Shown here one piece after another: positions 7,119 to 9,379 of a DNA stretch of 9,379 bases. The stretch comes from Desulfuromonadaceae bacterium (GTDB lineage: Bacteria; Desulfobacterota; Desulfuromonadia; Geobacterales; Pseudopelobacteraceae). Under the pieces are notes generated by a model that was not told the origin of the DNA, did not search any database, and was given only the letters and a program-made list of their open reading frames with translations. Each line of letters begins with the position of its first letter. The stretch's first letter is position 1. The stretch spans positions 1-9,379 of the forward strand of contig JAQUCQ010000108.1 in assembly GCA_028686145.1 (NCBI GenBank), written 5' to 3'. A program made the translations under genes and the position numbers.

Positions 7119-7207
7119 TCGGACAATATTGAGAAAATTACCGATTACTTCGTTCGCTGGCACGCAACCGTCGGTCCTCTGTTTACTATCTATGAGGAAG
7201 TGAATAA

Positions 7208-7639
7208 ATGAAATTGCACGAACAACTCAAATCGCTTGGCTCCGGAACTACTGCCTATGGTTATGACAAACCGGACGCGGATTTGTTGGAAGCATTCCCA
7301 AGCCCATTTGCCCAGTCAGAGTTAAACCCTGTCGGTGCCGTTGGTACATTGCATATTGAATGTCCCGAATTCACTTGCCTCTGCCCAATGACCGGGCAAC
7401 CTGACTTCGGGAAGATCGTCATCGATTACCAGCCAGGGCAGCTTTGTGTTGAGAGCAAGAGTTTGAAGCTGTATCTCGGCTCATTCCGGATGCATGGTGA
7501 ATTTCACGAAGCCGGCGTTAATCGCATTTGTAACGACTTGGTGAAGCTGCTTAGCCCGGTATGGCTGACGGTACGGGGCGAATTTACCCCGCGCGGCGGC
7601 ATTCCATTCTGGCCCACGGCGGAATTTCGCAAGAAATAG
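7208..7639 (+). CDS. queF: NADPH-dependent 7-cyano-7-deazaguanine reductase (type I QueF)
   Basis: QueF reduces the nitrile of preQ0 to preQ1 with NADPH in queuosine biosynthesis, the tRNA wobble modification in GUN anticodons. At 143 residues it is the short, unimodular YkvM-type form of the tunnelling fold. The motif FTCLCPMTGQPDF carries the catalytic Cys59, which forms the thioimide, and the acid Asp66, seven residues apart as in the Bacillus enzyme. ESKSLKLYLGSFRMHGEFHE is the QueF family signature for NADPH and substrate binding. GAGGAAG at 7194-7200 precedes the ATG by seven bases. The 89-base gap from larA shows no preQ1 riboswitch. It is probably cotranscribed with the EF-P gene 40 bases downstream, so both products act on translation. 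Confidence 0.96.
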   Translation: MKLHEQLKSLGSGTTAYGYDKPDADLLEAFPSPFAQSELNPVGAVGTLHIECPEFTCLCPMTGQPDFGKIVIDYQPGQLCVESKSLKLYLGSFRMHGEFHEAGVNRICNDLVKLLSPVWLTVRGEFTPRGGIPFWPTAEFRKK

Positions 7640-7679
7640 CCAGCTATTTTATATAAATTATTAAGGAGATCTCGCAGTT

Positions 7680-8243
7680 ATGTTTTCTACGTCCGACTTT
7701 AAAAAGGGGCTTGTCATCCAACTTGATGGCGCTCCCTGTTTGATTGTTGATATCAACGTCAGCTCGCCCACCGCGCGTGGCGCTAACACAATGGTAAAGA
7801 CCAAATACCGCAACCTGATTACTGGCCAGGTATTGGAGAAAACCTTCCGTTCCGGCGATAAGGTGGATGAGGCTGATTTCGAACGGCATAAAGGGCAGTT
7901 CCTGTATGCTGACGGTGGCAACGGTGTTTTTATGGACCTTGAGAATTATGAACAGTTCGAGATGCCTGCCGAAGAGTTTGAGCCGCTCTCCCTCTATCTG
8001 CTCGATGGTACTGAAGTTATTCTGGGGTTGTTTGAAGGGCGCATGGTGAACGTTGATTTGCCGATGACGGTTGAATTGACGGTGACAGAAACGCCGCCGG
8101 TCATGAAAAATGCAACGGCAACAGCCGAGACAAAGGAAGCGATTCTTGAAACCGGGCTGAAAATACGGGTTCCCCCGTATCTCGAAGCGGGCGAAAAAGT
8201 GAAAGTCGATACTCGTGACGGCCGCTTTCTTTCACGGGCATAA
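7680..8243 (+). CDS. efp: Elongation factor P family protein with EfpL/YeiP-like arginine loop
   Basis: A 187-residue, three-domain EF-P homologue. EF-P binds the ribosome between the P and E sites and rescues stalls at polyproline. The KOW-like N-terminal domain (STSDFKKGLVIQLDG), middle domain (LEKTFRSGDKV, FMDLENYEQ) and C-terminal OB domain ending RVPPYLEAGEKVKVDTRDG are all complete. The tip loop of domain I reads VSSPTARGANTM with Arg33, rather than the PGKG-type loop whose Lys34 is modified in E. coli EF-P. SPTARGA with Arg33 is the loop of E. coli YeiP/EfpL. The rest of the protein looks more like ordinary EF-P, so the subgroup is uncertain. The start fits the family N terminus. AAGGAG at 7663-7668 is 11 bases from the ATG, longer than usual, and overlaps a GAGATCTC palindrome. 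No modification gene (epmA/B, earP) is nearby. Confidence 0.93.
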   Translation: MFSTSDFKKGLVIQLDGAPCLIVDINVSSPTARGANTMVKTKYRNLITGQVLEKTFRSGDKVDEADFERHKGQFLYADGGNGVFMDLENYEQFEMPAEEFEPLSLYLLDGTEVILGLFEGRMVNVDLPMTVELTVTETPPVMKNATATAETKEAILETGLKIRVPPYLEAGEKVKVDTRDGRFLSRA

Positions 8244-8267
8244 CTGTTGGAAAAGGTTCTAAATTGC

Positions 8268-8296
8268 TTGACATGGGTGTTTGTGTTCTCTATGAT
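8268..8296 (+). promoter_or_regulatory. Strong sigma70 promoter of the tRNA gene
   Basis: A perfect -35 TTGACA (8268-8273), a 17-base spacer and -10 TATGAT (8291-8296; one mismatch to TATAAT). Transcription would start near 8303, giving a leader of only a few bases before the mature tRNA at 8310. This is the clearest promoter in the window and makes the tRNA independent of the upstream queF-efp unit. Confidence 0.9.
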
Positions 8297-8309
8297 ACAA
8301 ATTTCCTAC

Positions 8310-8386
8310 GGGCCTATAGCTCAGTTGGCTAGAGCCACCGGCTCATAACCGGTTGGTCCCAGGTTCGAGTCCTGGTGGGCCCACCA
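8310..8386 (+). tRNA. tRNA with CAT anticodon, probably tRNA-Ile2 (lysidine) rather than tRNA-Met
   Basis: A complete 77-base cloverleaf with encoded CCA (8384-8386). The acceptor GGGCCTA (8310-8316) pairs with TGGGCCC (8376-8382), including one U-G pair; the discriminator is A8383. The D stem is GCTC/GAGC, the anticodon stem ACCGG (8337-8341)/CCGGT (8349-8353) has loop CTCATAA with anticodon CAT at 8344-8346, and the T arm is CCAGG-TTCGAGT-CCTGG. CAT fits elongator Met or Ile2. The acceptor has C4-G69 and C5-G68, pairs known as TilS identity elements, and resembles bacterial Ile2 acceptors, so lysidine modification and AUA decoding are favoured. It is not an initiator, since the acceptor end is fully paired. 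Automatic annotation may call it tRNA-Met. Confidence 0.93.
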
Positions 8387-8459
8387 ATTCATACACGAGG
8401 GATAAACGCCGGATGCCGGCCAGATACTTGGGAACGCCCCGTTACCATACCTCACCACG
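8387..8459 (+). other. Unexplained tRNA 3' trailer between CCA and terminator
   Basis: 73 transcribed but uncoded bases between the tRNA and its terminator. It contains a perfect 5-bp hairpin GCCGG-ATG-CCGGC (8408-8420) and a possible GGG/CCC pairing around 8430-8440. There is no reading frame, second tRNA, RNase P, SRP or 6S RNA signature. It may simply be trimmed away, or released as a trailer-derived small RNA; the sequence alone cannot decide. Confidence 0.35.
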
Positions 8460-8491
8460 AGAGTGCACACCGCAAGGTTGCACTCTTTTTA
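8460..8491 (+). terminator. Intrinsic terminator of the tRNA transcript
   Basis: AGAGTGCA (8460-8467) pairs perfectly with TGCACTCT (8479-8486). The stem continues inside as ACC/GGT after one bulged C and is capped by a GCAA (GNRA) tetraloop at 8472-8475. A run of five T (8486-8490) follows. The 11 base pairs, stable cap and T run make this a very good rho-independent terminator. It ends 11 bases before the NIF3-type start codon. Confidence 0.9.
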
Positions 8492-8501
8492 ATTGTAGCC
8501 G

Positions 8502-9379
8502 ATGAAAATTCCTAAAGTTTCGGATATAGTTGGTATTATTAATAAAATAGCTCCGACTCTATTGGCGGAAGCGTGGGATAACCCCGGACTTCAGGTCGGT
8601 GACCCCACTGCCGAAGTTACCCGTGTTATGGTTGCCCTTGATCCAACGCCTGACGTAATCAATTCTGCTATTGCTACATCCTGTCAACTGCTCGTTACTC
8701 ACCACCCCTTCATATTTAAACCCCTCAAGTCCATCTCAACTGCAACCCCGCACGGAGCCATTATACAAAAAGTAATGAAAGGGGGGCTGTCGATACTCTC
8801 GCTTCATACTAACTATGATATCGTGCGCGGTGGTCTGAATGATCTGCTTGCCGAAAAAGTCGGGCTTGTCAGCTGTGTCCCCCTCAAAGTAACAACACAA
8901 AGTGAGCTGGTCAAGCTTGTTGTATTCGTCCCCGTTGGCCAGCTTGAGCACGTGCGTTTCGCGCTGTTCCCTTTTACTGTGACGCTGGGGAACTATCGTG
9001 ACTGTTCTTTCACTGCAGGCGGTACAGGGACGTTTACCCCGCTTGAAGGAGCGGAACCATTTACCGGAACAGTAGGGGTGATGTCACGGGTGAATGAAGA
9101 GCGGCTTGAGCTGCTGATAGAGCGCACACAACTTCCGCGAGCTGTGAAGGCGCTTTTGGCTGCACATCCGTACGAGGAGCCTGCCTTTGATCTCTACCCA
9201 CTACTCAACGAGGGAGAAAAACAGGGTCTTGGGCGGATCGGACGTTTACCGGAATCTGTAACACTTGCAGAGTATGTTGACCGGCTCAGAAGTGCTTTAT
9301 CTGTGCCATCTCTGCGCTATGTTGGGGAACCCGCTGCGAAGATTTCAAAGGTCGCGCTCTGTAGTGGCAGTGGCTCGAC
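8502..9379 (+). CDS. NIF3/DUF34 family dinuclear-metal protein (3' end beyond window)
   Basis: The first 292 codons of a NIF3-like (YqfO/DUF34) protein; the frame is open to the right edge. Signatures are AEAWDNPGLQVGD near the N terminus, VTHHPFIFKPLKSI with metal ligands His67/His68, and LHTNYD with His102 and Asp106. A middle region ends in AAHPYEEPAFDLYPL, the PII/CutA-like insert of the longer, roughly 370-residue YqfO-type members, so about 80 residues are probably missing. The window ends in the CSGSGS motif that precedes the last metal ligands. Members form hexameric toroids with two metal ions; proposed roles include GTP cyclohydrolase-like activity, and no function is settled. An in-frame stop at 8496-8498 leaves ATG 8502 as the first start, and residues just after it already match the family. 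No clear Shine-Dalgarno precedes it. Confidence 0.92.
   Translation, partial: MKIPKVSDIVGIINKIAPTLLAEAWDNPGLQVGDPTAEVTRVMVALDPTPDVINSAIATSCQLLVTHHPFIFKPLKSISTATPHGAIIQKVMKGGLSILSLHTNYDIVRGGLNDLLAEKVGLVSCVPLKVTTQSELVKLVVFVPVGQLEHVRFALFPFTVTLGNYRDCSFTAGGTGTFTPLEGAEPFTGTVGVMSRVNEERLELLIERTQLPRAVKALLAAHPYEEPAFDLYPLLNEGEKQGLGRIGRLPESVTLAEYVDRLRSALSVPSLRYVGEPAAKISKVALCSGSGS

Noticed and set aside
7158..7173. TGGCACG at 7158-7164 as the -24 element of a sigma54 promoter for queF
   Set aside because: After the required four-base spacer the sequence is CGTCG, without the GC of the -12 element, so the match is only half.
7119..7207. PreQ1 riboswitch ahead of queF
   Set aside because: No preQ1-I or preQ1-II stem and A-rich tail pattern is visible, and there is no pseudoknot partner near the ribosome site.
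8736..8951. Minus-strand frame of 71 codons near the right end
   Set aside because: It overlaps the NIF3-type gene on the plus strand, which has clear metal-binding motifs in this very stretch and is open to the edge.

Overview
The window looks like chromosomal DNA from a Geobacter-type bacterium (Desulfuromonadota/Geobacterales). This is inferred from moderate GC, the density of multidomain signalling proteins (HDOD, hybrid kinase, stand-alone receivers, DUF342/FapA), and housekeeping proteins that resemble deltaproteobacterial versions. No ribosomal or other decisive taxonomic marker is present. Every gene I support lies on the + strand, and no gene-free stretch exceeds about 150 bases.

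Bases 1-3483 hold a tightly packed signalling operon. It contains an HDOD-domain protein whose start probably lies at or just outside the left edge, a soluble hybrid histidine kinase carrying its own receiver and HPt domains, and a single-domain receiver. The first two genes overlap by 8 bases and the third follows after about 19. Bases 3484-3611 form a regulatory gap with an exact 11-bp-period direct repeat and a promoter-like element. It leads into a second unit, 3612-5473, made of a FapA/DUF342 protein overlapping (ATGA) a second single-domain receiver. Together the five genes look like a complete phosphorelay (His-Asp-His, then free receivers) without any DNA-binding output. It probably acts through protein-protein contacts on a cell-surface, polarity or motility target.

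A possible weak terminator and a second copy of the same promoter-like element (5485-5546) precede a small YtxH-type membrane protein (5595-5840) and a LarA-family nickel-pincer racemase/epimerase (5856-7118). These are followed by queF (queuosine biosynthesis, 7208-7639) and an elongation factor P homologue (7680-8243). The latter has an SPTARGA loop with Arg33, as in EfpL/YeiP, instead of the usual Lys-bearing loop.

A textbook sigma70 promoter (TTGACA-17-TATGAT) drives a tRNA with anticodon CAT at 8310-8386, most likely lysidine-modified tRNA-Ile2. An unexplained 73-base trailer and a strong GCAA-capped terminator follow. Only 11 bases after the U tract a NIF3/DUF34 family gene begins, and it runs off the right edge.

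I found no mobile element, CRISPR array or defence system. The most interesting item is the HDOD/hybrid kinase/receiver/FapA/receiver cluster with its shared promoter-like elements. The EfpL-like loop comes second.
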